The position numbers and the translations under genes are program-made. Below the pieces are notes generated by a model. It saw nothing but the letters and a program-made list of their open reading frames with translations, did not search any database and was not told the origin of the DNA. From Pseudoneurospora amorphoporcata (Eukaryota > Ascomycota > Sordariomycetes > Sordariales > Sordariaceae): a stretch of 64,000 nt of DNA. How positions within the stretch are numbered: position 1 is the stretch's first letter; each line of letters opens with the position of its first letter. The stretch lies in contig MU859191.1 of assembly GCA_033297205.1 (NCBI GenBank), positions 1 to 64,000 of the forward strand, in the 5' to 3' direction. Of this stretch, positions 33,881 through 45,800 are shown piece by piece.

Positions 33881-36800
33881 TTTGACTCGTGCTTTGGGAG
33901 AAGTTCCGGCTGAACGCGGGAGAGGAAGTACGATGGTTGTGATGTTGGCTGTACCTACCTAATAACCTATAATCGTAATAGAGATATGCCATCCTCTCGA
34001 AGTAGGCCCTCGAGCTATCTGATACTGACCTGAGGCGTTGTTCCTGCCTGCTGTCAATGATGTCCTCCCATGGAATACATCGGATGACATGACCCCGCCC
34101 AAAGCCACTATGCACCATACAAGGCTCCTCACCTAGCCCTAATACTACAACGGGCCCACTGGCCAAATGGCTGAGTGGTTCCTGTTGATGAAAACATTGC
34201 CGTTTTCGTAGGTTGCAGCTGGAGCGTGGTGGTTCGGTCTACCAAGTCTCACTGGGCAACTAAGCTTTTTGCTTTTTTTCTCGGACTTCCAGAATTGCTT
34301 AAGATTATTCAAATGTGGTTTCTGATTTCTCTCTCGACTTTTGAGGTTTATACAGAGAGTGTTTGTCACAGGCGCGGAGGTGGGAAGAGGTGTGCTTTTC
34401 GCATCGCGACCCGTGTCACGGCGGTGGCAGATCACTGCACTGGCCCGGACATGTCCCTGCAAAAGAAAACGAGGAATCACAGGAAACAACTTGGAAACTC
34501 AAAAGTTGTATACATAGTTAGGCATGGAATCATCGATATTACCGCATCTCGTCCACATTTGCATTCTGTGACAGACCTTCACCTCTTTTGGCAGTTTGAA
34601 GCTGTTTCATCGATATCCGAAGAAGCATGATTCCATCAATGAATTTTAAGCTGGCTCATAATCAAAAACTTCCCTGAATATGCATAATATGGCAACGCAA
34701 AAGGTGAACTAATGAAATTCAAACGCTCGTCATGAGCATATCGTAACGGATTCATTTATCCTATTCCTGTCCATTCCCCAGAGTGGAACAACTGCAACTA
34801 AAGCGCAACATGGGTTTCTGTTCAACGACAACTGCCGACGAAGATGAAGATGGTGGTGGTGGCTAGACCTCGTGTTACACGCGTCAAGCCGCAGGCGAGT
34901 GGCCACATCAGGCTCGACTCCAACAAGACTAATCTAGCCAAAAACCGGCCAAGTCAAGCCAAGTCAAGTCAAGTAAAGCTTGAGAATGGACTTGATTTGC
35001 CAACTTGCTCTGTTGTTTGTTGGGAATCTTTGTCGCAAAATAGGGAGCGTCTTGTTCGAGGAACCATTTTGCTTCGGGGGTTCTTGACAATATTGTTTGA
35101 TCCGATGATTCAAGTACTCAATATACTCATATCTGGAAAATCAATGAAAAGCGGGTTTTACAAGAAGGCCAAGTGCGGTTTGATCTTGATCTGACTTCAG
35201 TTGAGCGCGAAGCACTATTGTAACACCGACGACGATAGTATAAGGAGAGGACGATGAGGATGCTGTTGTACGAGTTGCCGGTTTGGGATAGTTTGTTAGT
35301 GTGTGCGTCGTCTGATTGGATGGTTGCGTGTTAGTGAAGTGGGTCTTCGATGCATGCACTTTATCCTCCCTGACTGTTGCCTCGACTCTTAGTTATCCTT
35401 TAGAGCCACGATAGGTTCTGTGAGGTGAGTCAGGATGTCACTTGATTTTGGGTTCAGTCGTCAAATACTTGATCAGTAGCAGGTGAATCACTGTTGGTGT
35501 TTCTTGTGTTAGGTGAGTTTCTAATGTTCACTCCCTTGCTATCGTGTGGCTGAGACCATTCATCCGCACCGCCCGTTCCCCGGCCGACGAGGGGATTTCT
35601 GGCGGAGTTGCAGTGGGTGGATTGTGGATTGTGGATTGATATGGACCCCTTTTTCGCCAATTGCGAAAACAACATTTGAGATCGATGACGATATGCACAG
35701 CATAAATGAGAATATTCCATTGTGGAAGGTAAAGAGTTATGTTGTGGTGTTGTAGAGAAAAGAGGCGATAAAAATGGATATGGCAAGAAGAGCGGCTTGC
35801 TGTTTTGTTTTGTTGGGTGGTCAGAAGTGGTACACCAAAGGTTGAACATTCGTGACAACGCACAGAATTGCGAAAGAGCGTCGGGAAATGTGAGGAAGAA
35901 GTGGGTGGCGGGTGGAAACGGCGGGCGTGTTGCGCAATTGGAGGTGTGGTCAAGCGGGGGGGCCACCTCACTTTTGGGGGCAGGTATAAATAGGAGCTAG
36001 GTATCCCCCGACTTCCCCAGATTCGCTCTGCAAAGTTCCCTTTTTTTTTCACTTTGCAACCGAGACACAAACAGGGGGCTTTCCAGGCTCTGGTTGCAGG
36101 TGAAAGCTGACCGATTTCTGGCTCTGCTCGTTGGCTGCTTGTTTTGTGACTTTTCGTTGTATTTCGACAGTGGGGGGAGAGATACTCGGGCGGGATCCTC
36201 CGCCAAACAGCTTCCTGCTTTCCGACAGGCACACTGCAAAAAAGGTACGTACCACTTTAACAGTTACACACGCCTGTGCACCTGCCCTGGCGCGTTAAGC
36301 TGGTCTGGCCATTAAACGAGCGATCGCCAAGGCGCCAGCGCACCCCACGTCGCGTCAGTTCCACCAGACAACCTCAAGCTTCCCGCTCTGCCACTCAAAA
36401 CAGTCTGAACTCTTTGCCTGCACACTCCATCCGACGTCCGACGGGATCTCGAAGTTGCGGGCTGAGCCTTCAATTTCTTTCATCTTGGGGAGAGAGTTAG
36501 AGAGTCAAGAGCAACGAAGCCGACAACAGTCACATCTTCCTGGTGGGTTTCTGAGTTCATGCATGCTGACCCTGCATGAACGGTTGGTTAGGTGCCCGAG
36601 ACGCCAGACGCCAGAACACGCATTCCACGCAGGATATCAATCAAGTAGGTAGGTAGATTTCATCGTGTCAGGGCTCCACCCATCTACCTACCCGACGCGA
36701 CAAGGCCGAGCGGAACGCGCTTCCATTTCGAGGTCGCTATTCCCACTTGGTTCCTTCCACTTTACATCCATCTACCAATCCGACCCTCTGCCAGCCTCGA

Positions 36801-37067
36801 TTTGGGCATGAAACCAGCCCCTTCCATTAGGTCCACTCGACGTCAGGCTAGGTGATGACGGGACCCTTTGGCTCTCTTTCCGTTCACGACATCACGACCA
36901 GGTCCACCTTTCCCTCAACCACCACCACCCTCCACAACAACCGAGAGTACCAACTATCGCAAGCACAACACAACCACCCACAATAAAGCTCGGCCTCGAC
37001 TTCTAGACCCATTGTTGTCGCTTCACTCAGTCGCGTGCAGGGGCACCGCGGCGTGAAGGACGTCGCA
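33881..37067. other. Long spacer upstream of GATA-factor gene
   Basis: This is a 3.2-kb region with only short, conflicting frames. It includes a TATA box at 35985 and about 1.08 kb of likely transcribed leader before the ATG at 37068. Short CAAGT-type direct repeats occur near 34947-34978. No tRNA or convincing coding exon was seen. Confidence 0.4.
35985..35993 (+). promoter_or_regulatory. TATA box candidate for GATA-factor gene
   Basis: TATAAATAG, a near-perfect TATA box, is preceded by G-rich and CCACCTCA sequence. It is the best core-promoter signal upstream of the gene at 37068. If used, the transcript would carry a leader of about 1 kb. Confidence 0.45.
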
Positions 37068-40000
37068 ATGGCCACCCCAAACAACATGTGGTCTGCGCCC
37101 TCACCACACCCTCACCATCTCCAGGCTGCCCAGCCGATTGAGGGAGATGACTTGGCCATGCAGGTCAGGCCTATGGGTTGTGAGTGCATCTTGATGTGCT
37201 GTTTGCCAAACCATGTGCTCTAACCCAGCCCGATGTATAGTGAAGGTGCTGTATACATTCGATCGAGATGGCCAGGTGTCGTGCTTGGCCCGATGGCCTC
37301 ACATCCTCCAAATCCAAACACTACCAGTCGACGAAAGGACTACAATCGGCGTGGTGGACCTTCGAACATGTCTTCAGGCTATTGCGCAATGCAGCCCCGA
37401 GATTGTAAACCAACAAGAGAACGATTACACTGTATATGCTGTCGACTATTCAGAGCCGGATACGCCCCTGGTCGGGCAAGGCATGTTGTCGTGGGGTCTG
37501 GAGTTCGCAAGCGATCACAACAGCCAACGGCAACAGCAGCAACAACAACAACAACAACGACAACAACTGGTGACGGGACGGGTAACTCGGAGTTTGTTGC
37601 CTGTGTTCAGCAATGGAAGCCGCGAGACCCTGGAGGTCAAGATGAAGCTCACGGCCGTTGCCAAGATGCAGCGACTTGGATTCTCTGGCATGGACAACAC
37701 CCTTAATAATATGCTCAGGTCCGACCCTATACAGCCTACAGACATCACCACGTCCGAGTGGGCCTCGTTCATACAGTCCAATCCGGGCCTAGGGAGCTCG
37801 GTCAATATGGCTTCCACGCACTCGACCGCCATGTCTACCGCTCCGCTGAACGTCAATCTCAACGGTGATGGTCGCTACAACATGGATATCAGGAGTGATC
37901 CGCTTCCACAGCCCACTCGGCCCGCTAGCATACCGCCGAATGGTTCACAGCCGCAAAATACCGGTCCCGTGGTCAACAACATGCAAAACATGCAACCCCT
38001 CCAGCCTGTTCCTCCACGACCAGCTCCTACTGGCGAGAGCGCCTCATCCCCGGCTCCAAGCCAGTCTGTCGAGATTCCCGTCAACCAGTCGGCGCGTCCC
38101 ACCTCGAGACCTTCTAGTAGAGCGTCCCGTACTAGAGTTCCCACCGGCAGACCACGAGGCCGGCCACGCAAGAAGCCTCTTGAAGCAGGCAACACGTCAG
38201 GCGTCGAGGAAGCAACTGATGGTGATGATGGCCCGCAAAAGAAGAGAGCCAAGGTTATCAGTGCCGATTTTACCAGTACCGCGCCATTTGGTTCAGCACC
38301 AGAGTCGCTGAGAGTTGCAGCCAGTACATCCGGTTCTCTGCGCAACATGAGGCCCGTGGGAGCTGGTGGTAATCCCTCTCTAGGAAATCACGTTCAGGAA
38401 GTGCCTAGAGCCCCTACTCCTGTTCCAGACGGGTCGATGTTGCAACGGCAACAGAGGAGGCTGATCTTCGAAAACAAAATGAAGTCTGACTTTGCGGGTG
38501 ATGCAGAGAGCAGCATGTACCAGTCACGCTTCGGTCAGCAGACCATGCAGAGGAGTATGAGCCACGATGCTCGGTCACCCACCGATTCTATCGGCCAGTC
38601 ACCAGATCAAGGTTACGTGCCTGAAGATAGTCCCGCCGATATTGGATCATCCCCTCCGGTTCCCAGAACCAGTGCCTACATGCACTCGAGTCCTTATGTT
38701 TCAAGTCCAGTTCTCCCGCCAATGCCCATTCCTATGCCGCAAGTCGACTCGGGCTTTATGAGCGGCGGATTCGACGACATATTCGATGAGGATGAGCTAC
38801 TACAAGATGCCCCTCAAGATCACGGCCAGGAACTACCCGGCCAGCCACGAGATCGAATGGTGGTGAGCCCTCCGGTACCGCAAGTTAGCAAACCAAATGC
38901 ACGAAAGGGTAGCAGGGCCCATCGACAGGGAATTAACTTCCCCTTTCAGGAAGTCAACCCCGGACCAAAAGAGCTTTTGCCCACGAAGAGCATCTTCAAC
39001 CCTGCTGGAAAGACGAAGGCGCTGAACAGGGTTGCTCAGGCGACATCAGTCCCACCCATGCCGAAGAAGAACGCGGATCGCCCATTCAAGCGGTCGAATA
39101 CAGCGCCAAACCCCATAATGTCCGATCACGATCCCCTACTGCAACAACCTAATGATCAGCAAGATGGCGAATCTCATCAGGAAGGGACTGCTTCCCAAAC
39201 CTCCCAAGCAGTTATGCAAAGCTCTCAAACTCAGCATCAGCCGCCGTTGAACCCTCAGCCACAACTCTCGACCCAGAACATGGGAAACACATCAGCTCAG
39301 CCACAAGCTACTGTCCCTGTTAACACTGTGATGCCCATTCCTGAACGACCCGAACCTGTTCAAAGCAAAGCAGCCCAGCCAGCTACAAAGTCCGTCTCAA
39401 ACAACTCCGCTTCTGCTGTCCCGGCCAGCGATCCCGTTGTAGAATCTACTGGAACGTCATCTCGCGCAGCACAATCTGAAGCTCCTGCTCGGGTTCGTGC
39501 ACCTCCCCCTCGGGAACCTAGCGAGCCCGAAGAACCGCCTCGCTATAACAAGAATATGGTGAAAAAGCAGTCGATCAAGGAGAAACTGGAGGAGGCCATC
39601 CAAAGAGGAGAGTCGCCGCCGTTCTGCAACAATTGTGGGGCTATAGAAACACCCACTTGGCGGAAAATTTGGACGCAAGATCATCGAGGAGTTCCTGGTG
39701 TCTACGAATTTTCCGACAAACCTGGTTTTGTGACCACAATCGATATCCTCGAGAAGGATGCTGATGGACAAGCCGTCATGTATCAACTCGTGAAGAAGAA
39801 TCTCGGGCCTGCGGACGACAAGAAGCTCTGGAAAGAAACTCTTCTCTGCAACCCATGCGGTATCTGGTTAGCCAAATTCAAGGTTCACAGGCCACAGGAC
39901 AGGTGGGACAAGGATGCCGCCCGACTTAATCAGCCTCGAAAGAAGAAAAACTCGCGCAACAAGAAGCGCAAGAATGATACCCAAACAAACCCAACATCGG

Positions 40001-41163
40001 AGGCATATTTCACGACTGATCCTATCGGACCGGCCGATCAGGAATCACCGGAAGAGGCGCAATATCAAAATATGACTCAACCGACACACCAGAACGTGAA
40101 CGCAATTGAGGACAGCAACAACAATCAAGCATTGCATCAAATGATTTTAAACTCGCGTAGCTCCCCAAAGCGACGTGGGCTGGGGTCGACTCACTCTAGG
40201 GGCAGTGGAACGGCGGACAGTCCCATCGCAGTTGAGGATGATCTCGGTACCACCAGAAGGCTTCTCTTCCCCTCACCTAGGAAGGACGGGGCGCTGAAGG
40301 TCCTTGGGGAGCTCGCAGGTAACGCCGTCAATGCCACCACTGCGTCTCAAGACCCGAAGTCTGCCGCCATGGGCAAGGAGAACATCGGCCACTCGGCCGA
40401 GTTCCAGCCGGCAAGACGCCCCAACACGCCAGTCCTCCCGGACCAAGACGAGCTCGACCAAGAACTCTTCGGCAGTCCCGTTATCCGACCGTCAACACCA
40501 CCCCGAAAGAGCTCATCTTCTGGTATCTTCAAGACGCCTACCCGGCCGACTCCCAACCACCGGCCTATTACTAGGAGTATATCTCGGTCCATCCGTACCG
40601 TCCGGTCGGCGCAGAAGTCGGCTGGTCAGCTCTTCACGCAGACTCAGGAACAGACTCCCACCAAGACTCCGCGCGGTACGCGTACTGTCTCCGGTAACAA
40701 CGGAGGCATTCTCGTTAGCGCGTCCAAGCGGCGAAGCCCCCGCCATGCACGCTTTGCGCTCGACGACAGCCTGCACGTGCCTACCTCGTCTCCGACACAT
40801 GACTTTGAGGCATGGGGCTCACTGAACCAGCTGTTGAGCGAGGCCGACCATTTCACTGCCAACTCATCGTCGCACGGGCTTCTCGACGTTACCATGCAAC
40901 ACTATGATAGCGACAGCGTGCAGCAGCTCGTCGAAGGCGCGGGTGCTCTGGATTTTGGCAGCTTTATGGGGACCGATATGATCATGCCTAGCTCCCCGCC
41001 CATGACGAGGAGTCAGCACAATGGAGATGGTGGCAATGGCAGCATGAGCTTCGAGGCGTCGTTGAGCATTGAGAGCTTGTGGGTGGAGACTACGGCTACG
41101 GGCGGAGGAGGAAGGAGCGTGGCGGAAAGAAATGCCGCCGCTGATGTGGATGGGTTGAGTTAG
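37068..41163 (+). CDS. GATA-type zinc-finger protein with long inter-cysteine loop
   Basis: This is a probable nuclear regulator of 1344 residues. Exons are 37068-37179 and 37241-41163; the intron uses GTGAGT...TATAG and joins MGL to KVLYTFDRD. Residues 38-130 form a conserved N-terminal block (LYTFDRDGQVSCLARWP), then a Gln tract (about 135-150). A large low-complexity region rich in Pro, Ser and Gln includes an AT-hook-like GRPRGRPRKKP. The finger starts FCNNCGAIETPTWR at C833/C836 and closes CNPCGIW at C907/C910, with 70 residues between the cysteine pairs instead of the usual 17-20. A lysine-rich basic stretch follows (PRKKKNSRNKKRKN). The domain resembles the S. pombe Ams2 type of GATA protein in style, but orthology is not established. 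The frame stays open for 86 codons after the TAG. Confidence 0.88.
37528..37569 (+). repeat. CAA/CAG repeat encoding a polyglutamine tract
   Basis: A run of CAA and CAG codons, interrupted by CGG and CGA, encodes a Gln-rich tract (QRQQQQQQQQQRQQ) inside the GATA-factor gene. Such tracts often vary in length between strains. Confidence 0.85.
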
Positions 41164-41424
41164 GGTCTCAATAATCAGTCGAAGACGCAACCGGAACCTC
41201 CTGTCGGTGCCGATGTTGGAAAACAGTTGAGCTTGGATCATAGTGCTCGTCAATTGGAGACGCCAGTTGATACTAATGATATCCGGATGGGTCAGCTGTT
41301 GAGCTTAGATCTCAACGATCAGTTGGAGCAGGTCATTGGAGATACGGGAGAGCAGTTCAGCTTTGACACAAATGCCGTGCAAGATCCACAGTTCTTGCAA
41401 CAAATGGGCACCGTTATTGTGTGA
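41164..41424 (+). other. Open in-frame extension after the GATA-gene TAG
   Basis: Directly after the TAG at 41161-41163 the same frame stays open for 86 codons to TGA 41422-41424. The translation looks protein-like (GQLLSLDLNDQLEQVIG; EQFSFDTNAVQDPQFLQQMG) and contains related QLSLD / QLLSLD / QFSFD segments. It could be reached if the TAG is read through, is a recent CAG-to-TAG change, or lies in an alternative 81-nt intron (41083-41163, weak GTGGAG donor, CTGAT branch-like site, GAGTTAG acceptor). Otherwise it is 3' untranslated. Confidence 0.45.
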
Positions 41425-42300
41425 TTACTGCAGATGGGAGAAGGAGGGAAATTTTTTTTTCGCGTGTTCGGCGAAAGGCTAGAACTACGATATACCCTCG
41501 GGAGAAGCGGAAAAGCGGGAGGATCACTTTTCACTGATTAACGCCACGCGTAGACTTCCTCGATGTTCATCAGAAGCGAAAATTAATGGGTGTTTTGGGC
41601 GTCAATATTGGATGGAATGGGATGGGATACCATAGCGTTTTCCAGGATTTCATGATTTTCTGTTTTTTTTTGTCCTCATCTCGCTCCTCGCTGTCTATTT
41701 TCTGTTCCTAGATTACTAGTCTCCATAGTCTAGATCACCCCATACCATCACGTCAAATCGTATTACATCACAATGATAGCAAAGGTTGAGAGTTCGCAAA
41801 TTGACCTCCCGTCCTCCGCATCTCCACGTCTCCACGTCTTCTCTCTCTTCTTCCGCCCAGCCGTACAGAACATTGCCATGCACCTGTTGTCCTGCAAAGA
41901 ATATTCCCGCAAAATGAATATCAAAGCGAAGCATGACAGCATGTTCCCCCGCATTGCCGCCGCCGCCGTGCCGCGTCTCCATGCTGCATATGATAGTGTA
42001 CGTGCGCGGCCGCGGCCGCAACGCTTGGGCGTTTTTGACATTTGGTGGCAAATATTTTCAAGTAGACATCGGATGGTTTTTTCGCGGTCTGTGGATGAAC
42101 TTTCGGGTTTGAAAGAGCGGAGGATGTCGGAGTTGTCCAAGACAACAACTACCCCAGGGGGGAACTGTGAGGGAGAGAGAGGTCTTTTTAGGTTCCGTGT
42201 GTTATTGGGTATCGATGTGTATTTTGCCCTCTTCTATGATCTCCTCTCCGGTTGGTTTACTTTACCACATCACCTCCCTCCCTTCTCATGGCTCGGCCCT
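41425..42300. other. 3' regions of convergent genes
   Basis: This is the 3' flank of the GATA gene (+) and of RPA3 (-). A 196-codon + strand frame at 41773-42363 crosses into the RPA3 last exon on the opposite strand and resembles no protein. Confidence 0.4.
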
Positions 42301-42899
42301 TTAGTTCTCGTACAAAAAGAGGGGCTTGTAACGGTGCGTGACTTCCACTACAGCGTTTGCTAGGTTGTAATCTGTAAACATGCGTAAGTATAGGTAGGTG
42401 AGGGTGCGTGAGGGTGCGTGAGGCAATCGAAAGGCATGGAGGGATGAAGGATGGACAACGACGACGTGAACAAAACGCCGAGGGAATGGAACCTGAACAG
42501 AACAGAACTTACCAACACCCTGCCCCAAATCAATGGAGCTAAGCACCTTGATGGAAAGGTCCGGGTTGACCTTGCCGATGAGTTGGACGCCGTTGTTTGC
42601 CGAGAGGTGTGCTTCCTGTTATTTTGTGTATTCTGTTAGTTCGCCATCTCATCTCGAGTTATCCCGTCGTTTGTCTTCTCTCGTTGAATGTGGTACAAAT
42701 TGTCACATGGAGGGTGTAGCCAAACTAAAAGAGGAAATGGACGTACGCGGTTCAGAAAGGCATGAATAGTCCCATCAGCGTCGATAGTCGCCTCCTCGCC
42801 GCGGAGCTGGACGACCTTGCCTACGACCGTCACGAGCTTGCCGACATATTGGTTGAGATAGGCGCAGGTGATGCGGGGGGTGGAAGAGTTGCCGTCCAT
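42301..42899 (-). CDS. rfa3: Replication protein A subunit 3 (RPA14-type OB fold)
   Basis: This is the small subunit of the single-stranded DNA-binding complex RPA, used in replication and repair. Exons are 42899-42747, 42615-42513 and 42371-42301, giving 108 residues, the usual size. Donors are GTACGT and GTAAGT; acceptors are ACAG. The OB-fold signature is visible: TPRITCAYLNQYVGKLVTVVGKVVQLRG at the N-terminus, an ATIDADG strand, then VQLIGKVNPDLSIKVLSSIDLG, and a C-terminal helix (NLANAVVEVTHRY) that in the family packs in the RPA trimer core. The compact three-exon structure and end in YKPLFLYEN fit fungal RPA3. Confidence 0.85.
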
Positions 42900-45800
42900 T
42901 TTTTTCGGTGTGTGTCCGTGAGGTGATGTAGGAAATTAGAAAAGATTAAGTGTGGTGAGTGAGCGGCAGTGGAGTTGTTGGCGAGTTGGTGTTTGCAGAG
43001 CAAAAGACCAATGTCGTGAGTAAAGTTGAGCTTCTGATACACTTTCGTTGTTTGCTTGATGGTGATCTTGCTGTTGTTGTTAGTGTGTGCTAACAGATTT
43101 GGCGTTGCTGCCTGGTAGGATGATGTTAGTGGAAAGAGTTTCACTACGGGCGGGGGCACTGTGGCATGTACATATCGAATTCACAAAGGTCGTGACCGTT
43201 CTAGGGTTGCCGTTAAACAGGGCACATCGCAAACTCTGATACACCTCAAATTGCTTGATTAATATGCCCAAAAACGTGTCCAAAGAACGCCCAAAAAAAA
43301 AAAAAAAAAAAAAAAAAGAAAGGTAAGCAGCAAGCAGGCACTTGATCATTTTTCACTGAAACGCGTGTGAATCTCCAAGCAGTTTGAGTGCGGCGCGATA
43401 CCGGACGGTACTCCTGCACTACCGTGTTCTTGGAGGAATTCGGGCAGACTGTAAAACTGCACTCTTGCAGTGCGACGGACAGGGGGTCAAGAGCCCCACG
43501 GCAGATTGACCCAGCTGGCGCCCGTAATTTTGTGGATAGCGGGGATAACGGGACCTAAGAGAAGTGGAACCCACCACCTCATTTAGCGTGCCGTGAAAAA
43601 AGCGGGGCAGAGAAGCGGGACATGATCTGCGAGCAAGGGAACCCAACTTCAACATCCAGGACTTCCAAAAGACGGCGCCTTCTTGCATGCAGAATCAGCA
43701 ACAACCCTAGTAGGTTCCGTCTAGACCGTTCGACGTTGAATCAACTGGAAACTCGCCGTATGATGCCATATGTTTCTGAAAACAATCGGCACACGAATGA
43801 TATGGCGAGAGGAACTTGCTGACTCGGAATATGGCTCCGTCACGGAACTGGTGGTAGGCTTTATTCTCCATGTACTAATGGCCGAAGTCGTTCGGGACAG
43901 ATATGCCCCGATTATCTGTGCTAATAAACAAGGCCATCAGATGGCAATTGCACAAAAGATATGTGAGACGGTGGCATATCAAACCACTTGTGACCTGATT
44001 TCTTTGCCTGTTGCTTGGTACATACCTCTACTGCCCAGTATGCAGTAGAGGCAGGCTTTTCGCAAAGGCATTTAGTATCGAAACAATGGTTCGCGATTGC
44101 GAAACATCAGAATTTGCTCATTTCGATCTTACTTGGACAGATCAACTGCTTTTGCTGGAAACTATCGTGGAACTTTGAAAGGATCTTCTCACTTCCTATC
44201 CTGGACGATAAGACAGCTTTGTTACAAATAACGGCAGGTAAGTTGCCCTGCATACATGCAGCACCGCTATTGCACATGAGCAAGTCATATAGTTTTCCCC
44301 GGCGTAAGATTCAGACCACGACTCATCTTGGTTGAACCTCAGCTCTTCAGCTATTTTACTCCGTCTCTTCTGTATACACCTGTTCTGATGCTTCCGAACT
44401 CGCAGAGTGTATGTCGAGATACACCAAATAAGGAAGCCTGCCGGGAGGGGATTGCTTAAACGTAACGCCGGAGGTACAGCAAGCATTGCCGTACGGAAGG
44501 GAAGGGAAAAAGGTAAGACAAACTTAGTGGATGAGGTGCTTGGGCTTCATTGACGCTCCCGTCCAGCTCTCATCCCCGTCCTCTCCTCTAGGTATTATCC
44601 TTACAACCCCGCCTTGTGCGACCTTGTCCCCAGGCCAAACAACCTTCGAATTCAACACGGTTTGCTGGGGCTCAAGCCACAAAGTCTGCCCACCACATCG
44701 AGCAGATGGAGATTCTCGATTTTCCATCGCTGACCGGTTCTCTTCCATTGGCCACAGTAACGTCTCACCAACTGTCTCCCATGACGGGAACTCTGAACCG
44801 GCCCCGGCCTGGCAGGCTAGTAGGCCTTGGGCAGTACTGCGAGCCAATTAGCAGCCTACCGCAACTAAAATGTGTGTCAAGAGCTAAAGTGTTCTTTGCA
44901 GCTTACACAGCTCAGACGCCTCCAACTCACAGGCTGCCCGGATCCTGAACGCAGTGCTGCATCCATCAAGGCCGGGATGCCGCCCTCCTAAGCAAGGACA
45001 TCTGGCTCCTCTTGTTCTCTCTCGTCTTTGGAGACCCGCCAAAGGCGATGGACCTCGGTGTGTGCATTCCAGAGTTCAGCAAGCACTTCATCTGATCCAG
45101 GCCAAAGCACATCGCCCCTCGTCCACAACCGCTATTTAGCTGAGGGGTTGAGATCGGATGAAGCAACGCGCCAGTGAGCCTCTATGGAGCCGAGTTTCCT
45201 CGTACGCTGCCGACCAAAGCACCTCCAGGCACGGTATCTTCCGCGCAGGGCACTATCCTGCACAATCAAGCTCTCTCCTCACTTCGGCTAAGATCGTTTG
45301 ACCGTTGTGGTTGGGAGGCCAACAAGGCAGAGGGGGTCGAGGGGAGCTCAAAGCTTGGACTTTGCTCACCCCAGATTCACTACCCTCTATGAAATCTTTG
45401 GGGACCAGCTCCTTTTGTGTCTCTCCAGTCCCGTCTTGTCCTGTCTTCTCAGTCCGCCACGCTAAGATGGGGTAACACGGAGAGCATAAGGGTACGGTCA
45501 TTGTTGCCTGCTGTTGTACCAGAACAGAGGTACCGTCCATAGTTCCACCAACGTAGCTTGTTGGTATCAGAGCTTCCGTCAATGTCGCCTGTTCACCAAT
45601 GCAAATTCAAGTCCAATTTCCAGATTTGTTTTTCTTTTCCGAGCTGTTGTTTGACAGTTAGTCATTGTTCCCAATTAACTTGGAAAGATCACCATGTCCT
45701 TTTTCTTCACCTGACCTCCCACCGCCCCGAATTCCTGCCAGAGACAGCATACCCAACGTCTCGATAATCGGCATTCCTTTTCTGTTCGAACCTTCCTTCC

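Noticed and set aside
41773..42363. 196-codon + strand frame after the GATA gene
   Set aside because: It runs into the opposite strand of the RPA3 last exon and lacks protein-like features.
44524..44851. Frames of about 106 codons on both strands
   Set aside because: They overlap almost completely, so at most one could be real. The minus-strand one reads slightly more like protein, but there is no family match or start context.
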